A DNA stretch of 64,000 nucleotides, from contig JAURVB010014463.1 of NCBI GenBank assembly GCA_033002965.1, positions 62,001 through 126,000 of the forward strand, given 5' to 3'. Shown one piece after another: positions 1 to 11,353 of this stretch (position 1 is the stretch's first letter; each line of letters starts with the position of its first letter). The stretch is from Piper betle. Its lineage: Eukaryota; Streptophyta; Magnoliopsida; Piperales; Piperaceae. The notes under the pieces were generated by a model that saw nothing but the letters and a program-made list of their open reading frames with translations, did no database searches and was not told where the DNA came from. A program made the position numbers and the translations under genes.

Positions 1-2310
1 CACATCACACATGCACAGTATGGACCCAAACTAACGAAGTAGCATGGCCTATCCTAAAATTGATCACTAGTAAAATTAAACGATTAATTGTATAACGTTG
101 ATCATCGAAAGATAATGACTTTGTTTATGAGCATACGTAAACTATTAATGAAAGATTACCATCAATCAAAGAAGAATCAATCCCCTTCCATTAGAACGCG
201 AGAGTTGTTTTTTTCTCTTGTGACATTTCAAATGTAAGAGGTTATCATTTAATTACGTATGCAAAGGGATTCGTCGCAATATTAAAATACATATGTGGTG
301 CTATTTTCTTCCAAATTATGTGGTCCTAATTTAATTTGCAGTTTAGAGAAGCATTAATTTTGATGAGAGGATAAGTTCATCCAACCTAGTCCAATTCTAT
401 TACTAAACTGATCAGGTGAAAATATAATGTCTTATTTACTTCGAACTTTTTATTACAAAGGGGAATTAAAACTACTAGTAAGAGTAATTAGGGGAAAAGT
501 TAAAAAAAATTAATTTGCCTTCAGTATCTTCATTTACATAAGAATTTAGGGTCAATGTTAAAAATAACCTTTTAAAATACTAATCAGGTCCATCCAATCG
601 ATTAATAACGGAGCTCCCTGGCCAGCAACTGCACGATGATGTATTTCATAAATTTCAACATTATATTAAATGAACCTAAACTACACTAATACCATAGGCT
701 AATCTATGTTACATATAGTTAATCAACCACGACCCATGAAAATCTGTTTTAAGGTGTCTATAGTGATCGATGTCATTTACTTGGATTAAAGACACCGCTG
801 AATAGTGTAACTGAAAAGTTTGGCACCCGTTCACTGTCACATGCATGTACAATAAACGAATTTCTTTCTAAAATTGTGTGTATGTAGCTTTATTGCGTAG
901 ACTGTGGTATGATTACCTATCAAGATTTCTGGAAACCTCCTTTATGCACTTAAAAAATGGCAGGATTATCTACCTTTAGAGTTAGTCTCTCCTTCCCCTC
1001 TCCTTTCTTTGCCCATCCATGAGAAAGATCATTAACAAAGTTTGACTTAATAAGCTACACAGTGGAATCGACTCAGAAAAATTTATGTGTAAGAAATAGT
1101 GTTTTAAAATTATGTCATGTATATTTCAGGCATGTAGCACTTAAAGGTTAACACCTAGGGAGCATTTTTATATTGAAAGAGTTTTGGACTTGTGAAAATA
1201 AATAAATGAATTTAAAAAATCGAGTAGATAGGTGGGAAAAGATTTTATTTTATCATTATATTAAGTAGATTGATAGATAATTGTTTTTACCAAATTCCCT
1301 ACAGGTTATGAGTATTTAACTTATATTAATTATTATTTAGTCCCATTTAAATATGTATATTCTTATAAGCACATATATTAATCTTAATAATGAAATGAAA
1401 ATTTTTGCCTTAAAAGGCTGCAGACTGATAGTATTTTTTAAAGAAAAAAACTCTGAATGCAATATGTTAAATGGCGAATATGGCCGCCATCCTCCCAAAA
1501 TCCTGGCCAGATGGAATTGGGCTTGATTTAGAGCTACTATGGGCCAAAGTCATGTTCAAAAACAACACCGCGCTGGTACATTGATATAATATTTAGGCCC
1601 GGCCCAAAATATTTGTTTAAAGGGCGCCCCCAATGGCCTTGCCCACACGGTGACAGTAGTAGACTACTCACTAGTAGAAACACTTCGTCAAATATTATCT
1701 CCGTTACTGATGATAACTTAAATATGAGACGCGATGAAATCAGTCTAGTATTTGCTACTGATTGTATTTGTACAGTACTTTCATATCAATGACTTTCCAC
1801 ACCTACGCAAATGGCTGAACTTGTTCAAAATTGGAATCCTCCTTATAATGCAAGAGGTCGCTCATGACTCAGTTAGCATTTTTGCTTTAAGATCTACCAA
1901 CTAGTGATTAGCATTGCTCCAATAAATGAAGAAGTTGCTTGATATCCCATTGGACTAGTTACATTTTAGTGGCCCTATCCCAGTGGCCTTATTAAGCGAA
2001 CCATTGATAAGCAACTTGAATGCTTTTGGCCGGGCTGGATCCCATAAAAGCGGAAGACACGGGCTTGTGAACATCCATCGCCTTGACTAATAATTTTGGG
2101 TCAGTTTTTGACGTATGGTCTGGCAGCCACTCATGTATCGATTTCATGTTCCTTGTTACTGGGTGCATCCACATACTCTATTTTGTGCACCATGATTGTA
2201 TTTGGGGGCGAAAATGCTCCAATACGTTTTGCATAGTTACTGCTCTTTTGTTGTCTGAATGTCCTCGAGAAAAGTTCAGCGTCAGACGGTTTAAATGATA
2301 AACAGCACCG
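1..2310. other. AT-rich intergenic DNA, no gene seen
   Basis: No open reading frame of convincing length or composition is present and none of the short translations resembles a family I recognise. The stretch is mostly AT-rich. A more GC-balanced segment at about 1480-1660 and a CACTA-like 12-mer at 1669-1680 (CACTAGTAGAAA) hint at old transposon debris, but no partner terminus was found. The short reading frames at 1992-2298 have no recognisable domain. Confidence 0.5.
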
Positions 2311-2319
2311 TGGGCTATG

Positions 2320-4440
2320 ATTGGGTTAATTTAACCGAGAATTCGGTTTGTCCCGTCAGCGATGAAAAAATCGGTCGATTCACGCCGATTTCGATCCGAT
2401 TCGAAATTGGGATGAATAGAAAAGAATCGATTTTTATAGAATAAATGACTAAAATACTTTAAGCATGATAATAAATAAATTATTTACGCATGGGTAGAAA
2501 TGAAATTAAAATTAAAAAAACTGAAATTCTACCTTCTTGCCCCTCCCTGCCTTCGTCCGCCGCCGGCGATCCTTGCCTCCGCCAGTATACCGCCACCCCT
2601 TCCCTCCAACCTCGCCCCTCCTTCCGCTTCCAACCAGGTGTGCCACCCCTTGCCTCCGCCCTCCCTTCGCTACTGCCCTTGCGTCCGCCCTCCCTCCGCC
2701 CCTTCCCTCGAGCCTTGCCCCTCCCTTGCCACCGCCCCTTTCCTCTAGCTTCTGTTTGTACCTATGTAATTTTTTTTTTGAAAATTTTCATGCTTGTCTT
2801 TTCTGTTTGTTTTAATTTGGTACAAATTCTATGCTATGCAAATTTGGTGTTTGTTCTAGATGCAATTTGTTGATGTGCGTGTTGATAATGAATTTGGTGC
2901 TCATTTCTTTTTGATATTTAGCTATTGTTTTTTATTACAAATTGTATCCTGTGCAAATTTTTTGTTTGTTGTATGGCATGATTTTTGCTGGTCTTTTAGC
3001 GTTGTTGATGGTTGATTACTATAATTTATGATCCAACTATTAATGTCGTTGTTGGAACAAATTCGACATTGTACACATTTGGTTTGAAATAGTGATGGTT
3101 GATTTGTTGATTTATGATGAATTTGTTGATGGTTGATTACTATAATTTATTGTCTCAATAATCAATGGTCGGTCTTTTGTTCTTAGTTGTGTATGATTCT
3201 CTGATGCAATGGGCTGTATGATCAACATATTATGAATTTTATCTAAGTTTGTGTTCTTTTAGTTGTCTAGAAGCATAGGATTGTATTGCTTGCTTGTGAA
3301 CTGTTTGAATTTTTTTTCAATAGGGAGAGCCGCTTTGTTATGCAATAAATTGTCCAAATTTTATTGGTGATTAAGTTTTTGTATATTTCTAATTTGATGT
3401 TGTCTCTTCATTTGCAGTGGTGGAAAGGGATTGGTGGAAAATGTCACTTGGATGCTCTCTAGGTAGTGGATTCTCGACCTTCGCTTTTGGTTTGAAATGT
3501 TAATAGTTGATGGTTGATTTGTTGATTTATGATAAATTTGTTAATTTAGTTTATGATCTCATGCTATCCTTCCATTTTGGCACTCACTTAGGTTTTGAAT
3601 TTAGTTGTTACTGTATTTTTTATCAGTCCCAGATTTGTCATTGAGAGGATCGATATTTGTTGGGAATATGACACACCAGTTGACGTATCCAAGAAGCAAG
3701 TAACTTGTTACTTTTGTAAAAAAATATAAGTAGAGGGGTATAACGCTTTCAAATAATATATTGCTTGTAAGAAAGTTCCTGAAGTAAATGTACACAAAAT
3801 GAAAGACTATTTCAAAAGTGTGGAAAAGGCCAAAAAGAAAAAGAAAAGATTAGAAAATAAATATGGTCATATGGTTTGAATGAGTTAGATATTGAAAAGA
3901 TTGAAGTTTTGGAGCAAATTAAACAAAATAATGTTAGCGATCTAAGTTTGCTGAGAAGAGGAAGATATCTTTTGTTGAAAGTGAGAAGAAGACTACATCA
4001 AAGTAAATAAGAATTTCTCTGGCAATAGAAAAGAAAACAAAAGAACAATTACACACAACCATTGCTCAATTTTTCTATCACTGTGTCATTCTTTTTTATA
4101 TTGACCTTATTTTCATAAAATGATTAATGTAGCAGGTACATATGGTGGCATAATATATCAAACGTTATGCTTATAAAATTGTAATATCGTGATAATAAAT
4201 AATGATGATCTTTTGTATTTTTATTAAACTATAAATTTGTGTATTTGTGTTCAGAAATTATATAATTATGTATTTCATGTATTTATATTATGAGTTGTCA
4301 AATTTTTTTATATGACCGATTTGGACTGATTTAACTAAACCAGACCCTAATATATATAATAATTATCTTTACCAAGTAATCATGTTTGGTTTAATTAGGG
4401 GATGATTGTGTAACCGGTCATTAACCGTCAAATTTAGTTG
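2320..4440 (+). mobile_element. Decayed hAT-superfamily transposon, boundaries approximate
   Basis: Both flanks carry subterminal short repeats of the ATCGGTCGATT / CCGATTTCGATCCGATT type. The first part (GCATGGGTAGAAATG near 2488) and the last part (ATTATGAGTTGTCAAATTTT near 4287) match the corresponding parts of the better preserved hAT element at 27677-28493. The interior has a CT-rich GC-dense block (2530-2760), AT-rich intron-like sequence, and a BED zinc-finger remnant of a hAT transposase (3634-3880). It therefore looks like an internally deleted, once autonomous relative of the shorter element. I could not find a clean terminal inverted repeat or 8-bp target duplication, so the end points are estimates. 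Confidence 0.6.
3634..3880 (+). pseudogene. hAT transposase fragment, BED zinc finger, disrupted
   Basis: Read on the + strand with frame changes, this stretch gives the hallmark start of plant hAT transposases. The W-E-Y-x-T-P-V-D motif comes first, then a Cys-x2-Cys pair (VTCYFC, about 3703-3720), then the segment that normally reads SGGIYRFKQH, then CKKVPE and a lysine-rich tail (about 3769-3850). A stop codon immediately follows the Cys pair (3727-3729) and the expected zinc-binding His is replaced, so the finger is dead. The RNase H-like catalytic domain and the dimerisation domain are absent. In intact family members the BED finger binds transposon ends. This copy can only be a fossil of the autonomous donor of the neighbouring non-autonomous elements. 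Confidence 0.65.
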
Positions 4441-6484
4441 GTCCAGCATACCGGGGTATTCAACTTAAATTATTTTCTCATCAATTCCTTGCATATTTTG
4501 TACCTTTGTTTACTAAAATATCAAATGTGAAGTATATATGATAAAAATTTTCCAAAACAAAAATATTTTTCTTCAAAAAAATGTCAGCCAGTCATTTGTG
4601 GCTTGTTCGAAACCTATTTTTTGTGTGTTTTAGCTTTAGAAACATGTATTATTTTATTTATTTATATGGTAACACACGAATGGGGTTTAATTGATCTAAT
4701 TTGGTTATAAATGATAGAAAATTATACAGTACTAAGGGTTTGATGTATAAGGCTAGCTTCAATGATAGGCTTGGTTTAAACGTTAGACAATGTATAGTAC
4801 CTGACTAAACCGACACGGGTAACCCTAGTGATGAAGTTTTTAATTTGTATACATGCATCTGATAATACTCAGATGACAGTTCATGCCTTGACGAGCACGA
4901 GATAATACACCCGCCCCCTCAATCTGTATCCATCCCCCAATGACTCTGTCATCGTCAATGTGGCAAGTGACAACATAACCACAATTTGTGTCCGTTAAAG
5001 GTGAATTGAGTAGTACAATAATGAGTATCAGCGGTCCTACATGCACAAGGGCTTGTTCTGCAGCAGTGACCGTAACCTAACTTGTTCCCAAACTCTGTTT
5101 CTGTTCAACCGGAAATTTGAGGAAGAAGATCCACATCAAAGCGGAAGTCGCAGACAAAACCGAAACGAAATCTCAACTGTACCAAGGCATGAGGAAACTG
5201 CTAGGCTGTGCATGTTAGACACCATAGATGTGGGTATGGACTACAACTTGAGAGTGAGTGCGATAGAATTGGAGAGGCCACCCACCAGACGTGTTGGAGC
5301 AGGACAAAGGAAAGAGCCATGGATGGCCTATGTCGTATAATTGAAGGGCAAAATGCCACCAAATGCCTCCCACGTGGCCATGGGGAGCAGCCAAAAAAGG
5401 ACTAATGAGCTCTCCAGAAACGATGGAAACTTGGTGTTGGCTTTTCTAAGCATAAATATGTGATTCGCGTTGTTGTTTGCATTGTCAAGATAAAAGGTAG
5501 TGGGATTTGGTTGAAGTCGGGAGCAGTGATGAAGAGCGTGGCGAGGGTGTAGTGGGTTGGTTAGTTGAGCACGGCAGTACTGCTTTCTCGCCACAATGCC
5601 TGCTACACGTCTCGTCAAGCTCGCGCACTTCAATTATCAATGAACAAATCGGATTGCTTCAAATTTCCATCAGTTTTGGCAACGATTAAACGTTTAAAAC
5701 AAGGCACGAAATTAAAATTTTTGTTTCAAATGAAATAACTCGGATCAATCATGAAAATATCGAAGAGTTTGTGATTTGATAGAGTTTTATGAGGAAAGTT
5801 ATACGCGTCTCCAACTGTTTCAGAAAATATCCAACGTGAATCAAGATGATAAAGGCAATTTTTGAAAGAAAAAAATAAAGGCGTTTGGAGAATAATGAAC
5901 AATAAATTAAATTGGGAATCATAAATTTTGTTGGCAGCCATTTAAAAATATCATTTGCACCCACTTAGGGAATATTATAAATATTTTGTATTTTTTTCTG
6001 TTTATTTAAATACCTAATTAAACGCACTTACTTTTTCGAATAATAAAAATGGTTATCACAATTTGAAATTAAAAGCTACCCAAAACAGAACCTCTTAAGA
6101 GCCCTCCAATAAAAACAGGCAATCTCATATTTTTGGGGAGCATGTTTTCATTGATTGTGGAATAACTGGATGGTTAGTTCTGTAAAAATGCTATCAATGA
6201 ACGCTTTTATTCATCACCTTCCACTTTTATTCATCTTCCACTACTCCTCCACCCCCTTCATTGTCGCCACCAACACCACCGCGGACAATCAAAGGCCCAC
6301 TCTTGGCCACCCCCTTTCCACCGTAAGCAAGATCGATGCGGCTCTTTGCCATACTCATAGTGTTGGCCTTCTACCCATGTCCCGCCACTTTCATTCTTTC
6401 CCCACCCACCCCCACACGACCACCCACTTCCACTCCCTTGCCCGCTACATCCTCTTCTACAACTTCTCTTTTCCGATCTCCAAG
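4441..6484. other. Intergenic DNA, no gene recognised
   Basis: Mostly AT-rich. A moderately GC-balanced interval at 5040-5700 has reading frames on both strands up to about 100 codons, but none resembles a known protein and none is favoured by composition. A C-rich interval at 6200-6490 contains a 131-codon frame that runs straight into the 5' LTR of the neighbouring retrotransposon, so it is not a plausible gene. Confidence 0.45.
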
Positions 6485-6489
6485 ATTGC

Positions 6490-6842
6490 CGATATGAATA
6501 TAGTGAGAAGAGAAGGGAGAGAGGGCATTATTGTAATTGTGTGTATTTGAATGGAAGTGGCTGGCGGGATAAAACAAAGCATGGAGCTTGTTGTGGAGAC
6601 ATCGATTAGTTTTTAAATAAAATTGCATTTTGCTTTGTTTGTTTTTGTTGGGTTTCTCTCCTATCTTTCAGGGAGAACAAGAAAGTAGCAGGATGTCTTC
6701 CTACTCCCTTGTTTCTGATTGACCAAAAAGTGTTCGACTTCCATTCTAGTTTGTCTTCCTCATGGCTCCATTGAAGCAAAGTGGGAAGCAGAGCAAGGGA
6801 AAAGAAACCCTCTTCGAAGCAGATGACAAAACTCATTCTAAA
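6490..6842 (+). repeat. 5' LTR of the gypsy element
   Basis: Aligns end to end with 14800-15150. By hand I count about 35 differences over some 350 positions, roughly 10 percent divergence, so the insertion is old. The canonical 5' TG has mutated to CG here, while the 3' copy still has TG. An AATAAA signal lies at about 6617. Confidence 0.9.
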
Positions 6843-6843
6843 T

Positions 6844-6855
6844 TGGTATCAGAGC
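6844..6855 (+). other. Primer-binding site (initiator tRNA-Met)
   Basis: TGGTATCAGAGC is the usual plant LTR-retrotransposon site complementary to the 3' end of initiator methionine tRNA. It starts one to two bases after the 5' LTR end, as expected for priming of minus-strand DNA. Confidence 0.92.
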
Positions 6856-6879
6856 AAGGCGAGGGAGGTGCAAATTCTT

Positions 6880-7960
6880 TATCCAATTCTAAAGAATTAA
6901 CCCACATCAGGAAGGTACAAGATCATCTACTCTCTGCTTTTGTTGATATTTCTGGAAAATTTGAATTGATGTTATAATCTAAAATGGAGAACGTCGGGAA
7001 TATAGAGCATATGATAATAGAGAGGGGATTGGGATTTCACATGTTAGGGTTTTTGCAAATGGGGTAGATGTCAATGATCATTTGCAGGGAATCAGTTGTA
7101 ATTTCCATTTGGAGGAGCAAATGATGTCTTCTGGTGGTAGACATCAGCATGGATTACCAAAATTTGGGAAGGATCGTGTTCAACATAATGCCCAAGAGGG
7201 ATTTCTGTGTGCTGCTCCAAATGAAGATTGCTTGAAAGGATCCAAGATGAGTTTCCTTAAATTTGATGGATCAAAGGATCTCATTTCTTGGTTTAGTAGA
7301 GCAAAATTTTTTTGAATTGCATAGAATCAGTGAGAATTTATAGGTTGAGTTGGCAAGTTTCCACTTGAAAGATGATGGTCAAATTTAGTTTGATATGCTA
7401 CAAGAGCACCATGGGATGCCTAGTTGGACAAAATTAAAACAAGCCATGAATGTACAGTTTGGACCATCGGAGTATGAAGATTTCTATGGTGATCTTACCA
7501 GGTTAATTCAAGACTCATCAGTACAATATTATACAATCAAGTTCAATATGTTTGCAACAAGGGCTAGTCATATGATAAAAAAATAGAAGGTCAGTAGTAA
7601 CACTTGTGGTCTCAGGTTGCAGCTGTGCATAGAGGTGAAAGCAATAAAACCAGAAACTTTGTTAGATGCACAAGGACTAGCTAGACACTTAGAGCATTAT
7701 GTGAACCAAAAATCAAATGCATTTGGAAGACAAATAAGAGGGAATTATCAATACACAACTGGTTCTTCTCAAAAGTAAATCAATGATAGAACTAGCAAAG
7801 GTAAAACACTTGCGGCTGTAGATTTTAAACCTAAAGAGACAACTATAGGAAGGAAGTTTAGTGTCATATTTGCAAGAAGGAAGGAGGCAAGTTTATGTTT
7901 TAGATGTGAAGAGAAGTTTTTTCCTTGACACAAATGCAAGAGGCTATTCATCAGTGAAGT
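6880..7960 (+). pseudogene. gag region, broken
   Basis: Nucleocapsid-like coding remains follow the primer-binding site in several frames with stops at, for example, 6976 and 7313. The diagnostic part is a CCHC zinc knuckle at 7896-7937 (Cys-x2-Cys, His, Cys in correct spacing). A TGA codon at 7926-7928 sits just before the His. Gag would package the element RNA in cytoplasmic particles, but the multiple stops rule that out here. Confidence 0.75.
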
Positions 7961-10760
7961 GGTAAGGGACGAAGACTTATCGGAGCAAGAAGACAGTGAA
8001 CAAGAGTGGGATTCCAATATACCCGCTATATCTCTTAATGCATTAACTAGTACCACTACTACCAACACAATGAGAATTTTATGGAGAGTGGGTGGTCATC
8101 AAGTGATAGTATTGATAAACTCGAGGAATTCATACAATTTTGTGAATGCAAATCTGATCCAGAAATTGAAGTTACCAATGGAGAAAAATAATGGTTTGAA
8201 GGTTCAAATAGCCAATGGGGAGAGGATGAGTTGTGGGGGCAAATGTGTTGGCATCATGTTAGATCTTCCTAAATATAGTACTGTTTCAGATTTTTTTATA
8301 CTTCAGTTGGAAGAGATTGATATTGTGTTAAGCATTCAGTGCTGAAGACATTAGGATCAATATTATGAAATTTTGAAACCCTCACAATGTCTTTAACGGA
8401 AAATGGAAAAATCGTGGAATTAAAAGGTCAGCTTACTCAACCGATTCAATTGTGTGATAAGAAACAGATAATCTATTCATTTAAGAAGAGAAAAACAAAG
8501 GTTACTAATGAATCTACAGGTGTTAAACAATAGTAGCTCGAAGCAACAAATGACCTTGTTATCCAGCTTACAAGTTGAACAATTGGACAATGTGTTACAA
8601 AAAATTGGAAAAGTATTTTTTGTGCCAAAAAATTTACCTCCACAAAGAGCTTATGATCACCATGTGAATTTGAAGAGGGAACTTCACCTGTGGCTGTCAA
8701 ACCGTATAGATATCCTTATTTTCAAAAAAATGAAATAGAAAGACAAGTCAAGGAATTACTCGAGACAAAGATAATTCAGCCCACATCAAGTCTATATTCA
8801 TCTCCAGTGTTGTTGGTAAAAAAGGATGGGAATTGGAGGATGTGTATAAATTATAGAGCTCTCAACAAAGAAACCATCAAGAGAAAAATTTCCAATTCCC
8901 AACATTAATGAACTATTGGATGAATTATATGACATTGTCTATTTTTCCAAGCTGGATTTAAGATCAAGATATCATCAAATAAGGATGCATGAGGCTGATG
9001 GACAGAAAATAGCTTTTCTCACCTATCATGGTCACTACGAATTCAAGGTCATGCCTTTTAGATTATCTAATGCACCATCTACATTTCAAGCTTGGATGAT
9101 GAGCTATTTGCCCTGTATCTTAAAAAATTCATATTAATTTTTTTGATGATATACTCATAAACAACAAATGTTGGGAAGATCACCTACAACATATTGAATT
9201 GACATTGGGGAAGTTGTTATTACATGAGTTATATGCAAAAAGGGAGAAGTGTTCTTTCGGTTTACATCAAATTCAATATTTGGCTTATGTCATTTCATTA
9301 CATGGAGTTAGTATGGACAAGGGGAAGATTTCAACCATTGTGAATTGGCCCATACCTAAATCAATCAAGAGCATAATGGCTTTCTTAGGATTAGCAGGGT
9401 ACTATAGAAAATTTATCAAAGGCTTTGGTAATATTGTTGTTCCATTGTCAGATTTACTTAAGAAGGATGTTTATCATTGGGATCAACTAGTCGAAGATTC
9501 TTTCAATAATCTAAAACAGGATCTCACATAGGCTTTAGTCCTTGCTTTGTCGAACTTTACCATACCCTTTATAGTATAATGTGATGCTAGTGGGATAGGA
9601 CTAGGAGTTGTTTTGTTGCAACAAGATCATCCAGTTGCTTTCTTCAGTAAGGTTTTAAGTGGAAGGAATTTGTTGTTATCTACTTATGAGAGGGAGAGTA
9701 TGGCTTTGGTATTGGCTGCCCAAAAGTGGTGTCACTACCTTTTGGGAAGGAGTTTTATTGTTTGAACGGATCACTCAAGCCTAAAGTTCTTTGGGATTAG
9801 AAAATTCACACAACAGCTCAACAAAGATGGCTAGTGAAGCTGTTATGGCACGATTTTGTTATTGAATACAAGCCTGGAAAAGAAAACAAGGTGGCAGATT
9901 CATTGTCAAGACAAAGTGATAGTAAGGAGTCCAACACAGCTAACAACAATTTGGAGAATTAGCACTCCGCATTCTTAGTAGCAATTTCAATCCCTTTACT
10001 AAGATGGTTGGATGATGTTAAACGAGCTTATGCAACAAATGTGCAGACATCAAATCTAAAATAACAGTGTGAAGACAACAACCTGTCATCAAATTGGTCA
10101 TTGCAAGATGACCGTCTTTTTTATAAGAATAGGATCTACTTGAACTCTCAAATGGACCTCATACCCACTATCTTTAAAGAGTTTCATGATGGAACTCATG
10201 AGGAAATTCATAAAACTTTGAAAAGATTACGAGCAATTTTCTCTTGGTCTAGGATGTATAAAGATGTGGTGACTTATCTACAGAATTGTGAAACTTGTCA
10301 AAAATTCAGAAGCTCTACCTTAGCACCATTATAATTGCGACAACCTCTTCCTATACCACAGCAGATTTGGAATTCAATCAGCATGTATTTCATTAGTGGA
10401 TTGCTGAGAAGCAACACAAAAGATGGAATTTTTGTAGCAGTCGATAGACTTTCAAAATACAGTTATTTTATCTCTATTGCTCATCCATTCATAGCTCAGA
10501 AAATCGCTCAATTGTTCTTTGAGGAAATTTTCAAGCTCCATGGTAGGGTTGCTAATTGAGCGAGCCAGCTCGTGAACATTTAGTGTTCGGCTTGGCTTGA
10601 TTCGACTTGAAATTCGACATTTAAATGCTCGAGCTTGAACTCGACTCGAACTCGAATCTTAGGAGCCGAGTTTGAGCAAAGTCGTGTCCGACTCGACTCG
10701 ACTCAGTGATAACTCAAACTCGACTCAATAAAATAATATAATAATATAGTTTTTATATTC

Positions 10761-10766
<6 letters not shown>

Positions 10767-10799
<33 letters not shown>

Positions 10800-10810
10800 A
10801 CACACACACA
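10767..10810. repeat. Compound (TA)n-(CA)n microsatellite
   Basis: About 15 TA units are followed directly by about 7 CA units. It lies inside the hAT MITE and is likely to be polymorphic in length. Confidence 0.9.
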
Positions 10811-10830
10811 TACATACAATATAATAACAA

Positions 10831-10914
10831 AGAAGTGAGATAGTTGAGATGGTAAGTATTCAAGTTGATGACTTCAAGGTTGTGGGTTCAATCCATATTA
10901 ATTGCATTTTTTTT
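10831..10914 (+). ncRNA. tRNA-like / SINE-head sequence with Pol III promoter boxes
   Basis: An A-box match (TAGTTGAGATGG, 10841-10852) fits the TRGYNNANNNGG consensus. Thirty-two bases further on is a B-box (GGTTCAATCC, 10885-10894). The bases around the B-box can form a T-arm (GTGG / CCAT stem around GTTCAAT). A run of eight T (10907-10914), the standard Pol III terminator, follows. The acceptor stem is poor, so this is not a functional tRNA gene. It resembles the head of a tRNA-derived SINE or a decayed tRNA captured by the MITE. Transcription is an inference only. Confidence 0.5.
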
Positions 10915-11353
10915 AAGTGAGGGACTTTTGACTTTTAATCGAGCAAGTTTCGAGCTCACGCTCGAAGTTCAAACTCGGGATAATTAAACAGTTTAAGTAT
11001 ATTCGAGCTCGAACACATAGAAGATATTCGAGTTGAACTTGAGCATGCATGTTCAAAACTCGTTCGAACTCGACTCGAGTTCGAACGAGTTTCGAGCTAT
11101 TTCAGCCGAGTTCGAACACAAGTTGAGCTCGGCTCACTCGCTCGATTAGCACCCCTACTCCATAGAATGCCAACTTTCATAGTTTGTGATAGAGACCCAA
11201 CTTTCACAAGTTCTTTTTGGAATGAGCTGCTCAGATTACAATGAGTGGCATTTAACTATAGCTCTGCTTACCATCCTTAAACAGATGGCCAAATAGAAGT
11301 ATCAACAAAGTTCTTGACCAATACTTGAGAAGTTTTTCAGCAGATAGACCACG

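Larger units (their letters stand above)
10544..11157. mobile_element. hAT-type MITE nested in the gypsy integrase
   Basis: The element is 614 bp with terminal inverted repeats of about 20 bp: it starts TAGGGTTGCTAATTGAGCGA and ends with the near-complement ...GCTCGATTAGCACCCCTA. The flanks are CTCCATGG (10536-10543) and CTCCATAG (11158-11165), an 8-bp target duplication with one mismatch, as hAT elements make. Subterminal regions are dense in GAGCTCG/CGAACTCG repeats. There is no coding capacity. Inside are an AT microsatellite (10767-10796), a CA microsatellite (10797-10810) and a tRNA-like Pol III cassette (10831-10914). Confidence 0.88.

Noticed and set aside
1669..1680. CACTAGTAGAAA, resembling a CACTA transposon end
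   Set aside because: No matching inverted end and no 3-bp target duplication were found in the window.
2490..2873. Proline-rich 127-codon frame
   Set aside because: It sits in a CT-rich low-complexity block of a hAT element with no homology and three overlapping open frames.
5040..6105. AGGGCTTGTTCTG...GTTCTG-AGAGCCCT as ends of a PIF/Harbinger MITE
   Set aside because: The inverted ends match only after a gap of several bases and there is no TAA-type target duplication.
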